Below, one piece after another: positions 17,573 to 26,322 of a stretch of 64,000 nt of DNA (positions within the stretch are counted from its first letter, which is position 1; every line of letters starts with the position of its first letter). Position numbers and translations under genes: made by a program. The stretch spans positions 1 to 64,000 of the forward strand of contig NZ_JAUZQD010000008.1 in NCBI RefSeq assembly GCF_030709675.1, written 5' to 3'. Source of the DNA: Symbioplanes lichenis. Lineage in GTDB: Bacteria; Actinomycetota; Actinomycetes; Mycobacteriales; Micromonosporaceae. Below the pieces are notes generated by a model that did no database searches, was not told the DNA's origin, and worked only from the letters and a program-made list of their open reading frames with translations.

Positions 17573-17622
17573 CGCATGTCCGGGGACGGGCCGCCGGTCT
17601 CGGGTCGGTTCGCTGCTGCGGG

Positions 17623-17910
17623 TCAGTCGGCGTCGGGGAGGCCGATCGCGAAGGCGTCCTCGAGGTCGTGGCGGGAGTAGGCGCGGAAGGCGATGTAGGT
17701 CTCGGTGTTGACGACGCCGGGGGTCTTGGAGATGCGGCCCGCGATGACCTCGGCGATGTCGTCGAACTTCGGGACGCGCACGATGGCGATCAGGTCCGCG
17801 CCGCCGGCCACGGAATAGACCTCGCTGACCCCGGGCGTCGCCGCGAGGGCCTCGGCCACCTCGGGAATCTGGTCGGTGGCGCAGTCGATGTGCACGATGG
17901 CGGTGTTCAC
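17623..17910 (-). CDS. Lrp/AsnC ligand-binding-domain protein without HTH
   Basis: A 95-residue protein made only of the RAM/AsnC effector fold (NTAIVHIDCATDQIPEVAE then VYSVAGGADLIAIVRV). It lacks the N-terminal helix-turn-helix, so it cannot bind DNA alone; such proteins form ring oligomers and bind amino acids in related cases. The GTG at 17910 has GAGGAG 5 nt upstream, which excludes a longer form with an HTH. Confidence 0.88.
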   Translation of the reverse strand: MNTAIVHIDCATDQIPEVAEALAATPGVSEVYSVAGGADLIAIVRVPKFDDIAEVIAGRISKTPGVVNTETYIAFRAYSRHDLEDAFAIGLPDAD

Positions 17911-17970
17911 GCGGGCTCCTCTGATCGGCGTCGCTTCATGCTAGGGCCTTCCCGCGCCGGTGACTGCGGG

Positions 17971-18825
17971 TCAGGCTCGGACGGTCATGTCGGCGCCGGC
18001 GCGGATGACGCCGGTGAGGGTCTCGCCGGGGGCGACGGTCGCGCCGGGCCAGACGACGCTGCGGGTGACGGTGCCGGCGACGGTGGCGCCGGGGCCGATG
18101 ACCGACTCGGTGACGTCTCCGGTGATGGTGGCGCCGGGGCCGATGACGGACGCCGTGACGGTGGCGACTGCCGTGGGGTCGGCTGTGCCGGCGGCGTGAA
18201 GGTTGGCGGCCAGGTAGTCGGCGGGGGTTCCGGTGTCGATGTAGGTCCCGGCGTACCGGATCAGGGAAAGGTCTCCCGCCGCCTCCGCGGGGCGCCAGAC
18301 GGTCCGGACCAGGTCGGAGAAGGCGGGGGTGAGGTCGCGCACGTAGCGCCAGGGAAGCAGCGAGAAGCCCGCGAAGCACTCTCCGCCGAACTCGCCCGCC
18401 CGGCCGGGCCGGGGCGCCGTGGTGAGCATGCGGACCGAGTTGCCGTCCCAGCCGTCGAGCAGTGCGGCGATGTCCTTGCCCGGGGCGCGGGCGGGATCGG
18501 CCAGGTAGGCGTCCGCGTTGCCGACCAGGACGCCGCGGCCGTCGATCCAGTCGCGGAGCAGGCCGAGGCCGCCCGAGGTGCCCAGCGGGCCGTCCGGCTC
18601 GACCGAGACGTGGGCGCGGGCGCCGGCGTGGGCGACGACCTGCTCGCCCAGGTAGGCGGCGTTGACGGCGGCGTCGAGCCCGAGCGCCTCGACGCGTTGC
18701 AGAGCGCGGTCGAGGAGGGCGATGTTGCCGACCGGGCACAGGGCCTTCGGCAGCAGTGTCGTCAGGGGACGCAGCCGCCGCCCCTCGCCGGCCGCGAGGA
18801 CGACCGCGCAGATGCCGGCCATCAC
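17971..18825 (-). CDS. Sugar nucleotidyltransferase with hexapeptide-repeat tail
   Basis: A 284-residue NDP-sugar pyrophosphorylase-like enzyme. The N terminus has VVLAAGEGRRLRPLT (nucleotide loop) and LLPKALCPVGN; VGNADAYL supplies the metal-binding Asp. The last 70 residues are left-handed beta-helix repeats (SVIGPGATI type). It may activate a sugar-1-phosphate such as mannose or glucose, but the substrate is not determinable. The start is GTG at 18825 or ATG at 18822, inside the end of a 42-bp tandem repeat array; no ribosome site is evident, so coupling to upstream translation is likely. Confidence 0.87.
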   Translation of the reverse strand: MMAGICAVVLAAGEGRRLRPLTTLLPKALCPVGNIALLDRALQRVEALGLDAAVNAAYLGEQVVAHAGARAHVSVEPDGPLGTSGGLGLLRDWIDGRGVLVGNADAYLADPARAPGKDIAALLDGWDGNSVRMLTTAPRPGRAGEFGGECFAGFSLLPWRYVRDLTPAFSDLVRTVWRPAEAAGDLSLIRYAGTYIDTGTPADYLAANLHAAGTADPTAVATVTASVIGPGATITGDVTESVIGPGATVAGTVTRSVVWPGATVAPGETLTGVIRAGADMTVRA

Positions 18826-18950
18826 GAAACCGCGCGGGCCGGGCGGACGGTGTGGAGGCCGATCATCACAAAGCTGCGGGCCGGGCGGACGGTGTGGAGG
18901 CCGATCATCACGGAGCCGCGGGCCGGGCGGGCGGTGTGGAGGGCGGTCAT
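18822..18950 (-). CDS. Candidate 42-aa internally repetitive peptide
   Basis: On the minus strand an ATG at 18950 overlaps the NUDIX stop (ATGA), and the frame runs 42 codons to a TGA that overlaps the GTG/ATG of the nucleotidyltransferase gene. It encodes three 14-residue units of the form M(I/T)(G/A)LHT(V/A)RPAR. Codon third positions are G or C in all but two codons. This could be a true linking peptide or only a read-through frame of a 42-bp DNA repeat. No ribosome site is visible. Confidence 0.35.
   Translation of the reverse strand: MTALHTARPARGSVMIGLHTVRPARSFVMIGLHTVRPARAVS
18834..18950. repeat. 42-bp tandem repeat between NUDIX and nucleotidyltransferase genes
   Basis: The units 18834-18875 and 18876-18917 are nearly identical, with a shorter third unit at 18918-18950. 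Each unit on the minus strand contains GTGATG followed by GGCC, matching the start region of the nucleotidyltransferase gene, so the array may have grown by slippage from that start. Confidence 0.92.
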
Positions 18951-19450
18951 GAGGCGTGCGGGCCCATGCCGTAGACGCCGAGGACCTTGGCCGTGTTGGG
19001 GGTGAGCCTGGGCAGGTCGTCCAGCGCGAACCAGCCGGCCTCGATCACCTCGCCGCCGTCCACGATCAGCTCCGTCGTCGAGGCCGGGACCGAGCCGGTG
19101 AACATCATGTCGACCCAACCCTTGGCGTGCACGATGGCGTTGGGCGTGGCGGGCTCGAGGTCGTCGGGGTCGATCCGGACGCCGGACTCCTCGCGCAGCT
19201 CGCGGGCGGCGCCGACGTGCGGCGGCTCGGCCTTCTTGAGCAGGCCGGCGGGCAGGCCCCAGGCGCGGCCGGGCGGCTGACGCAGCAGCAGAAGGCGGCC
19301 CGGCTCGGGCGCCTCGGCGTCGCGGATCAGGCAGACGGCCCCGACCGTGTATTTCGGGACCACCATGCGGACGATTCCGCGGCGCACCGGGTGCGGCAGG
19401 TTGTAGAACGCTCGATAGGCCGCACCGCGCACCCGCCGGGGAATCTTCAC
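18947..19450 (-). CDS. NUDIX hydrolase
   Basis: A 167-residue NUDIX protein. The box reads G-x5-E-x7-RELREESG (GLLKKAE to REESGV, around residues 75-97), so the metal-binding catalytic residues are intact. The substrate (nucleoside diphosphate linked to X) is not predictable. The GTG at 19450 gives MKIPRRVRGAAYRAF as the N terminus; upstream sequence in the same frame is low-complexity shadow. It is followed by a repeat array and the nucleotidyltransferase gene, with rsh 32 bp upstream. Confidence 0.87.
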   Translation of the reverse strand: MKIPRRVRGAAYRAFYNLPHPVRRGIVRMVVPKYTVGAVCLIRDAEAPEPGRLLLLRQPPGRAWGLPAGLLKKAEPPHVGAARELREESGVRIDPDDLEPATPNAIVHAKGWVDMMFTGSVPASTTELIVDGGEVIEAGWFALDDLPRLTPNTAKVLGVYGMGPHAS

Positions 19451-19482
19451 GTCGCACAGGCTATCGGTGATCGCCAACCCGC

Positions 19483-21255
19483 CTAGTCGGGGTGGTCGAC
19501 CAGGGCGATGAGCTGCTCGACCACCTGGTCGGGCTCGAGATTGCGCTCGGTCACGGCCACCAGCATGGTCTCCAGGTCGGGATAGCCGAGCTCCTCGGCC
19601 AGCCGCCGCAGCGGCACCTCGCTGGCCAGGCCGCGGTCGTGCTTGCGCAGCGTCAGCCCGATGGTGGCGCGGCCCAGGCGCACCTTGTCCTGGATGCTGA
19701 TGCCGGGCGCGTTCTCCTCCGAGAAGTGGCGCTTGATCTGCATCTGGGCCTGGGTCGACTTGACGAACTCGAGCCACTCCTTGCGGGGGCCCTTCTGCGC
19801 GCCGGGCGCCGCGGGGACCTGGCTCTCATTCTCCGAGAAGATCTCCACGACGTCACCGTCGCGGAGCTCCGAGCTCAGCGGGGCGAGACGCCCGTTGATG
19901 GTCGCGGCGAGCGTCTGGTCACCCTGGTCGGGATTGAGCTCGTACGCGAGGTCGACCGGCGTGGATCCGGACGGCAGCTCGACCATCCGGCCCTTGGCGA
20001 AGACGGTGATCTGCGCCTCGGACAGGTCGCAGCGCAGGGAGGCGAGGAACTGGCTCGCGTCCGTCGCCTCCTCCTGCCAGTCGAGCACCCGCTTGAGCCA
20101 GGTGAGCTGGTCCTGACCCGGCGACGCCATCTCGGACTTGGGGAAGCGGTAGCCGGTCGCCACGCCGTATTCGGCGCACCGGTGCATCGAGACCGTGCGG
20201 ATGAGGACCTCGACCAGGCGCCCCTCCGGGCCCGTCACCGTGGTGTGCAGCGAGCGGTAGAGGTTGTTCTTCGGGGTGGCGATGAAGTCCTTGAACCGGC
20301 CGGCCACCGGGCGCCACTGCCCGTGGATGGCACCGAGCGCGGCGTAACAGTCGGTCTCGGGGCCGTCCACCACCACGGCGATGCGGGGCAGGTCGAAGGG
20401 GACGGCGTGCCCGCCCGCGACCGTGTCCTTCCAGATCGAGTAGTAGTGGCGGGGGCGGGGCGTGACCTCGGCGTCGACGCGGGACCGGCGCAGGGCCGTG
20501 CGGGCCTTGGCGGTGACGTCAGCGAGATATTCGTCCCAGCCCGGGCGGTTCTTCACGTGCTCGTCGATGCGCGCGAAGGAGTCGGGCTCGAGGTGGTAGA
20601 GCACCACGTCGTCGAGGTCGCGCTTGAGGGCCTGGATGCCGAGCCGGTCGCAGAGCGGCACCAGCACGTCGAGGGTGGCCGTGGCAATGCGGGCGCGGGA
20701 GGCGGGGGAGCGGGCGCCGAGCGTGCGCATGTTGTGCAGCCGGTCGGCGAGCTTGATCACCAGGACCCGGACGTCCTTGCCGGCCGCGACGATCATCTTG
20801 CGGATGGTCTCGCCCTCGGCGGCCTTGCCGTAGAACTCCTTGTCGAACTTGGTCACGCCGTCGACGAGATGGCTCACCTCGGGCCCGAAGTCGCCGTGCA
20901 GCGTCTCCAGCGTGTAGCTCGTGTCCTCGACGGTGTCGTGCAGCAGGGCCGCGACCAGCGTCGTCGTGTCCATCCCGAGCTCGGCGCAGATCTGGGCGAC
21001 CGCGAGCGGATGGGTGATGTAGGGATCGCCGCTCTTGCGGAACTGCCCGCGGTGCATGTTTTCCGCGACCGCGTAGCTGCGGCGCAGGACCGCGGCGTCG
21101 GCGGTCGGATGGACTGCGCGATGGGTCCGGGTCAGAGTGGTGACCGGGTCGTCGTCGTTGCCCTGGAAGCTGAGGAAGGACCGGAGCCGCCGCGCGAGCG
21201 GCGTTGCGGGCAAGGCACGTCCCAGCGCGGCGCCGTGGCCGGCGTCGACGTCCAC
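19483..21255 (-). CDS. Short RelA/SpoT-family (p)ppGpp synthetase/hydrolase without ACT domain
   Basis: A 590-residue RSH protein that controls the alarmone (p)ppGpp. The HD hydrolase motif HDTVEDT and QFRKSGDPYITHP are intact near residues 70-115. The synthetase domain keeps DFIATPKNNLYRSLHTTV near 305-322, but the usual EVQIRT and AEFGIAAHW motifs are altered to EVLIRT and AEYGVATGY. A TGS domain (ITVFAKGRMVELPSGSTP) follows; the C-terminal ACT domain is missing. This resembles the second actinobacterial RSH (RshA type). The GTG start has GAGGAG 8 nt upstream. Hydrolysis is more certain than synthesis. Confidence 0.88.
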   Translation of the reverse strand: MDVDAGHGAALGRALPATPLARRLRSFLSFQGNDDDPVTTLTRTHRAVHPTADAAVLRRSYAVAENMHRGQFRKSGDPYITHPLAVAQICAELGMDTTTLVAALLHDTVEDTSYTLETLHGDFGPEVSHLVDGVTKFDKEFYGKAAEGETIRKMIVAAGKDVRVLVIKLADRLHNMRTLGARSPASRARIATATLDVLVPLCDRLGIQALKRDLDDVVLYHLEPDSFARIDEHVKNRPGWDEYLADVTAKARTALRRSRVDAEVTPRPRHYYSIWKDTVAGGHAVPFDLPRIAVVVDGPETDCYAALGAIHGQWRPVAGRFKDFIATPKNNLYRSLHTTVTGPEGRLVEVLIRTVSMHRCAEYGVATGYRFPKSEMASPGQDQLTWLKRVLDWQEEATDASQFLASLRCDLSEAQITVFAKGRMVELPSGSTPVDLAYELNPDQGDQTLAATINGRLAPLSSELRDGDVVEIFSENESQVPAAPGAQKGPRKEWLEFVKSTQAQMQIKRHFSEENAPGISIQDKVRLGRATIGLTLRKHDRGLASEVPLRRLAEELGYPDLETMLVAVTERNLEPDQVVEQLIALVDHPD

Positions 21256-21354
21256 TCGGACACCTCCTCACCGCTTCGCCCGCGCTCCGGGCGCGGGATC
21301 GCCACTTCGCTCCGAAAGCCCCTACCCCTGTTTCGGGGGAGCCAACCGAGTTCC

Positions 21355-23208
21355 CTACAGCCTAAGCGAGCGAGCGTCGTCCGAACGGTCAGTTACCGAT
21401 GAGCGAACGGATGAGTCTCTTCTCGACGACGCGGCTTCCGCCCTGGTGAGGAGGCTAGTGAACCGCGCAGCGCCACGCGCCGGTGACACCCAGTCGCCGG
21501 AAACTTCCACCAGCCGGGTGTCCGGCTTGTCGAGCCACGCGAGGATCTTTTCCGTCTCCTCGGCCGTCGCGGCGGGCACGGGCCCCGGTCCCGGTAGGAC
21601 CGTCTCGGCCGTCGCGAGGGCCATGTCGAGGGTCGGCCGGGGGTGCACCCGGGGCGGCGAGGAGGCCGCGGCGGCGAGCCGGCCGTGGCGGACCACGGCG
21701 ATGTCCCAGCCGTACGCGTCGTTGCGCCGGGCGGCCACGAGCTCGCCGAGCCGGGTCAGGGCGCCCAGCCGCTGCATGCGTACGACGGCGCGAAGCAGGG
21801 CCACGAGTCGCGACCGGAGCACCGCCGCCTCCTCGTAGCGCTGCTGGGCGGACATCGCCTCGATGCGCGCCATCAACGCCTCGACCAGCGGCTCGGGGTC
21901 GCCGTGGGTCGCCGTGCGGAACGGGTCGGCGGCCGTGGCCGCGTACTCCTCGGGGGTGATCAGGTGCTCGCAGGGCGCCGGGCACCGCCCCAGCTCGGCC
22001 AGCGCGCAGGCCGCGGTCCTGGTGCGCAGCGAGAGCTTGTGGGTGCACTGGCGCAAGGGGACGGCGTCATAGACGGCCGCGGCGGCGAGCTCGGCGGTGC
22101 GCCGCGACGAGAACGGGCCCAGATAGGACGCGCCGTCCTCGGCCAGCTGCCGCACGACCGACAGCCGGGGGTACGCCTCGGCGGTCAGCTTGAGCCAGAC
22201 GACGCGCTCGGGATATTTCGACCGGCGGTTGTAGGGCGGCGCGTGCGACGCGATGAGACGCAGCTCACGGACCTCGGCCTCGAGCGGGTGCGCGCACTCC
22301 ACCGCCTCGACCCGGGTCGCCGCGGCGATCATCTCGGACATCCGGGCGCGTTTCTCCGCGGCCGTGAAATAGCTGCGCACCCGCTTGGCGATGTCGACGG
22401 ACGTGCCCACATAGAGCGGGCGGTCGTCGGCGGCCCGGAAGACATAGACCCCCGGCACGTGCGGCAGATCATCGGCGAGGTGCCGCTTGCGGCGCTGGGC
22501 GGGCGTGATGACCTTGGCGAACTCGACCGCGTCGCCCAGCGTGTGGACCTTGAAGCTGCCCAGCCGCTCGATCAGCCCGTGCAGCACGTCGACGGTGGCC
22601 CGCGCGTCGTCGAGCGCCCGGTGGTTGGGCGTGACCGCGGCCCCGAAGAACTGCGCCAGCGTGCCGAGCTTGCGGTTGGGCACCTCGTCGCGGGTCAGCG
22701 CCCGCCGGGCCAGCGCCGCCGTGTCCACCACGCGCGGGTTGGGCCACGGATAGCCGTGCCGCGCACAGGCCGCTTTCAGGAACCCCACGTCGTACGGGGC
22801 GTTGTGCGCGACCAGCACCGCCCCGCGCAGGAACTCGAGCAGGCTCGGCAGCACCACCTCGATCGGCGGCGCCGGGGCCAGCATCGCCTCGGTGATGCCG
22901 GTCAGCACCGTGATGAACGGCGGCAGCGGCTCGCCCGGGTTGACCAGCGTCGCGAAGACGCCCAGCTCCTCGCCCGCGCGGACCTTGACCGCCCCGATCT
23001 CGGTGATGCCGCCGCCGTCGGGAGCGCCGCCCGTGGTCTCCAGGTCGAGTACCACGAACGTGGTGTCCCGCAGGGAGAGGGCCGCGGGGTCGACCGATCC
23101 GTCGGCGGTGAGCAGGGTGTCCAGAGTGCCCTGGACATATGCCGGTTGTGCCACGGCGGGCAGAGTAGAGGCAGGGTGTGACATTCCCTCCGGGCCGGCC
23201 GGAAACAT
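21355..23208 (-). CDS. DEDD exonuclease / GIY-YIG (UvrC-like) fusion
   Basis: A 617-residue fusion of a DnaQ-type 3'-5' exonuclease and a UvrC-like nuclease. The N-terminal part has VVLDLETTG, HNAPYDVGFL and HRALDDARATVD (DEDDh residues). The middle has the GIY-YIG motif PGVYVFRAADDRPLYVGTS, then a Cys-containing region (GRCPAPCEH), then a UVR-like helix pair (QQRYEEAAVLRSRL). It matches mycobacterial Rv2191 as recalled, probably in DNA repair like Cho. The ATG at 23208 has GGAGG 6 nt upstream. It is divergent from the NYN-domain gene. Confidence 0.9.
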   Translation of the reverse strand: MFPAGPEGMSHPASTLPAVAQPAYVQGTLDTLLTADGSVDPAALSLRDTTFVVLDLETTGGAPDGGGITEIGAVKVRAGEELGVFATLVNPGEPLPPFITVLTGITEAMLAPAPPIEVVLPSLLEFLRGAVLVAHNAPYDVGFLKAACARHGYPWPNPRVVDTAALARRALTRDEVPNRKLGTLAQFFGAAVTPNHRALDDARATVDVLHGLIERLGSFKVHTLGDAVEFAKVITPAQRRKRHLADDLPHVPGVYVFRAADDRPLYVGTSVDIAKRVRSYFTAAEKRARMSEMIAAATRVEAVECAHPLEAEVRELRLIASHAPPYNRRSKYPERVVWLKLTAEAYPRLSVVRQLAEDGASYLGPFSSRRTAELAAAAVYDAVPLRQCTHKLSLRTRTAACALAELGRCPAPCEHLITPEEYAATAADPFRTATHGDPEPLVEALMARIEAMSAQQRYEEAAVLRSRLVALLRAVVRMQRLGALTRLGELVAARRNDAYGWDIAVVRHGRLAAAASSPPRVHPRPTLDMALATAETVLPGPGPVPAATAEETEKILAWLDKPDTRLVEVSGDWVSPARGAARFTSLLTRAEAASSRRDSSVRSSVTDRSDDARSLRL

Positions 23209-23257
23209 CACTTGCCTCCGCAAGCTTTTTCCCTGCCCAGGGTGGAAGAATAGGAAG

Positions 23258-24613
23258 ATGTCCGCGCCGCACGAGTCCGACGACCGCCCCGAGGAGGTGG
23301 CGGCGCCTCTCGACGAGCCCTCCCTCCCGGAGGCCGTGCGGCAGCGCATCACCACCCTGGCCGCCGCGGCGCTGCCCGGGCTGCCGGGCGAGGAGGTCCC
23401 GGTCGCGTTGCGCCGGGTCGCCCGCTTCGCCCCCAACCGCCGGGCCCGGCTGGGCGGTCAGGCGATCGCCGCCCAGCTCGCCGCGGACCCGCTCTTCCGC
23501 CAGCGGCTCGGCGGCAAGATCCTCACCGACGCCGGTGACCTGGGCGAGGCCGTCGCGGCCGGGCTGGCCCCCGCCGCGGCCGACCCCGTCGAGGTGGCCG
23601 CGCTGGCCTATCTGGCCCGCCCCGAGAGCTGGCTCACGCTGATCGAGGCGGCCGGCGAGTCGGTGCGCGCCGAGGCCGACAGCGCCGCCGTGGCGAGCCA
23701 GATCCGCGAGGCCGAGCAGCGGGCCGCCCGGGCCGAGCACGACCGCGCCGTGGCCAAGGTCGAGGCCGACAAGCTCCGCGACGAGCTGGCCCGGGTCCGC
23801 GAGGAGCTCGGCCAGGTGCGCGAGGAGGCCCGCAGCGCCGCCCGCGCCCTGCGCGAGACCCAGGCCGCCCACAAGCGCGCGACCGACCTGGTGGCCACCG
23901 AGAAGGGACGCGCGGCCAAGGCCGCGGCCGAGCACGACGCCGAGGTACGCAGGATGAAGGCGCGCCTCGCGGAAGCCGAGGCCCAGGCCGCCTCGGGCAA
24001 GCAGACGGTCAAGGACGCCCGGGCCGCCGGCGACGCCCGCCTCTGGCTGCTGCTCGAGACCATCGGGCAGGCGGCGACCGGTCTGCGCCGCGAGCTGGCC
24101 CTCGGGCCGCAGGACAAGCTGCCCGCCGACTTCGTGGCCGACCACGCCGCCGACCGGCCCGCGGCGCTGGAGCGGTCCCGGCCCCGCGCGCAGGACACCG
24201 ACGACCCGGGGCGGCTCGACCAGCTCCTCGCGCTGCCCCGCGCGCATCTGATCGTCGACGGTTACAACGTCACCAAGCGCGGCTTCGCCGAGATGTCGCT
24301 GGAGCAGCAGCGCAAGCGCCTCATCACCGGGCTGGGCGGGATCGCCGCGCAGACGGGCGACGAGGTGACCGTGGTCTTCGACGGGGCGGAGCGGGTGCAC
24401 GGGCTGCCGCCCGCGCCGCGCGGGGTGCGGGTGCTCTTCTCGCACAAGGGCGACACCGCGGACGAGCTCATCCGGCAGCTGGTGCGGGCCGAGCCGGCGG
24501 GGCGGCCGCTGGTGGTGATCTCGTCGGACCGGGAGGTCGCGGACGGGGTGCGGCGGCACGGGGCGTACCCGATGGGGGCCGACTCCCTGCTGCGCCGGCT
24601 GTCGCGCACGTAA
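23258..24613 (+). CDS. NYN-domain RNA-binding protein with coiled coil
   Basis: A 451-residue protein with an N-terminal helical region, a long Ala/Glu/Arg coiled coil (about residues 140-260), and a C-terminal YacP-like NYN/PIN domain with HLIVDGYNVTKRGF and VVFDGAERV. The acidic residues could form a metal-dependent RNase site, and related bacterial YacP (Rae1) cuts mRNA on ribosomes. The ATG at 23258 follows AGGA closely. It is divergent from the exonuclease fusion gene, 49 bp between starts. Confidence 0.88.
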   Translation: MSAPHESDDRPEEVAAPLDEPSLPEAVRQRITTLAAAALPGLPGEEVPVALRRVARFAPNRRARLGGQAIAAQLAADPLFRQRLGGKILTDAGDLGEAVAAGLAPAAADPVEVAALAYLARPESWLTLIEAAGESVRAEADSAAVASQIREAEQRAARAEHDRAVAKVEADKLRDELARVREELGQVREEARSAARALRETQAAHKRATDLVATEKGRAAKAAAEHDAEVRRMKARLAEAEAQAASGKQTVKDARAAGDARLWLLLETIGQAATGLRRELALGPQDKLPADFVADHAADRPAALERSRPRAQDTDDPGRLDQLLALPRAHLIVDGYNVTKRGFAEMSLEQQRKRLITGLGGIAAQTGDEVTVVFDGAERVHGLPPAPRGVRVLFSHKGDTADELIRQLVRAEPAGRPLVVISSDREVADGVRRHGAYPMGADSLLRRLSRT

Positions 24614-24717
24614 TTTTGTCGTACCCCTCGCCTAGCGTGATGGTTACCGATGGTGGCCGGTCCGCGGCACGCACTTCCCCCGGATCGCGGCCGGGTCGCC
24701 GCCGGTGAGGAGGAAGG

Positions 24718-24939
24718 ATGCTCATCGACTGTGGCCGCTGCCCCGGACGGGGGCGCGGATGCGAGGGTTGCCTGATCAAGACGCTGGCGGACACGCCGGA
24801 CGGGCTCGCCGACCTGACGCCCGCGGAGGTGCGGGCGGTGGAGGTCTTCGAGCTGGCGGGGTTCGAGGTGGAGCTGCTGGAGACGCCGGAGCCGCCGGTG
24901 TCCGTGCCGCTGTTCCGGCCGCGCGGACACGTGGCGTGA
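24718..24939 (+). CDS. Small Cys-rich hypothetical protein (73 aa)
   Basis: It begins MLIDCGRCPGRGRGCEGCLIK, with four cysteines in a CxxC-x6-CxxC pattern that suggests a metal knuckle, followed by a short acidic helical part. The ATG follows AGGAGGAAGG, one of the best ribosome sites in the window, so the gene is well supported despite its size. The function is unknown. It stands between the NYN gene and the M48 protease gene. Confidence 0.82.
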   Translation: MLIDCGRCPGRGRGCEGCLIKTLADTPDGLADLTPAEVRAVEVFELAGFEVELLETPEPPVSVPLFRPRGHVA

Positions 24940-25065
24940 TCATCTCGGCGCTTCGGGCCGTGTCGCCTTGAGTTGTCCACAGGCGGGGTGGCGGCTCCGC
25001 CGGGCGGTGCTCTTGACGACCTAGGATTGGGCCTCCCTTTTCTTTTACCGGCGGGAGGTGGGCGT

Positions 25066-26322
25066 GTGACACCGCGTGGGTGGGCCTTGTGTGCCTTGGC
25101 CGTGCTGGTGGTGGCGCTGGCCGCCTTCGCCGCCGCGACTGTTCCGTGGCATCGGCCGCCGGCGCCCCGGGCCGATCAAGTGGCCGCGCTGCGGGAGTTC
25201 CCGGCCGAGCAGGTCGCGCGGGCGCGGGCTTTCCACGCGGCGCTGCGCCCGGCGACGTACGGATCGATGGTCCTCGGCCTGGCCGGCGCCCTCGTCCTCG
25301 GGCTGACGCCGCTCGGGGCGCGGCTGGTGAGCCTGGCCGGGCGGCCGTTCGGCGACCACTGGATCGCGCGGGCCGTGCTCGGCGGGCTGCTGGTCGTGCT
25401 CGTGGTCGAGGTGCTGACCCTGCCCTTCGCGGCCTGGCGGCACCGGATCGTCGTGGACTACGGCATCTCCACCCAGTCGTGGGGTGCCTGGGCCGTCGAC
25501 CTCGCCAAGTCCTACGCGGTGGGTGCCGTGCTGGGCGGCGTCGTCCTGCTCGGCTTCTTCACCGTGACCCGGCTCGCGCCGCGCTGGTGGTGGGCCTTCG
25601 GGGCGACGGGCGCGGCGGTGCTCGTCGTGCTGCTGTCGTTCGTGCTGCCCGTGGTGGTCGAGCCGATCTTCAACAAGTTCACGCCGATGGCGGCGGGCCC
25701 GCTGCGCAGCGAGCTGATGCAGCTGGCGGCGCGTGACGGCGTCCCGGTCAAGGACGTGCTCGTCGCCGACGCGTCCCGGCGCACCCGGGCGGTCAACGCC
25801 TATGTGTCGGGGTTCGGCCCCACGCGCCGCATCGTCGTCTACGACACCATGCTCACCGAGGCCACCCCCGACGAGGTCGTCTCCGTCGCGGCCCACGAGC
25901 TGGGCCACGCCAAGCGCAACGACGTGCTGACCGGCACGATCCTGGGGGCGCTCGGGGCGGCCGCCGCGGTGGTGGCGCTTTATCTGCTCGGCTCGCTGGG
26001 CTGGCTGCTGCGCTGGGCCGGCGTCGAGTCGATGGGCGAGCCGCGGGCGATCGCGCTGCTGCTCGCGCTGGTGACGCTCGCGGGCCTGATCGGCGGGCCG
26101 GCGCAGGCGTTCGTCTCGCGCCGGATCGAGGCCCGGGCCGACGACCACGCCCTGGAGCTGACCGGCGAGCCGGAGACCATGGCCGCGATGCAGCGCCGCC
26201 TCGGCACCGTCAACCTGTCCGACCCGGACCCGCCGGCGTGGGAGCACACGCTGACCGCGTCCCACCCCTCCACGGTGGAGCGCATCGCCGCGGCCGCCGC
26301 CTACGCACGAGGAGAACGATGA
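25066..26322 (+). CDS. M48-family membrane metalloprotease (Ste24-like)
   Basis: A 418-residue integral membrane zinc protease with about six to seven helices and the catalytic HELGH at residues 277-281, followed by KRND. The third ligand Glu probably lies in RRIEARADDHAL. The N-terminal membrane part before the catalytic domain matches Ste24/CAAX protease 1 layout. The GTG at 25066 follows GGGAGG by 7 nt. Its stop overlaps the start of the downstream glycosyltransferase (ATGA), tying it to envelope lipid synthesis by operon context only. Confidence 0.9.
   Translation: MTPRGWALCALAVLVVALAAFAAATVPWHRPPAPRADQVAALREFPAEQVARARAFHAALRPATYGSMVLGLAGALVLGLTPLGARLVSLAGRPFGDHWIARAVLGGLLVVLVVEVLTLPFAAWRHRIVVDYGISTQSWGAWAVDLAKSYAVGAVLGGVVLLGFFTVTRLAPRWWWAFGATGAAVLVVLLSFVLPVVVEPIFNKFTPMAAGPLRSELMQLAARDGVPVKDVLVADASRRTRAVNAYVSGFGPTRRIVVYDTMLTEATPDEVVSVAAHELGHAKRNDVLTGTILGALGAAAAVVALYLLGSLGWLLRWAGVESMGEPRAIALLLALVTLAGLIGGPAQAFVSRRIEARADDHALELTGEPETMAAMQRRLGTVNLSDPDPPAWEHTLTASHPSTVERIAAAAAYARGER

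Noticed and set aside
19492..21402. A 636-codon frame antisense to the RSH gene
   Set aside because: It mirrors the codon structure of the real gene on the other strand and has low-complexity composition.
22802..23257. An N-terminal extension of 152 codons for the NYN protein
   Set aside because: It overlaps the divergent exonuclease gene antisense, and a proper ATG with a nearby ribosome site lies at 23258.
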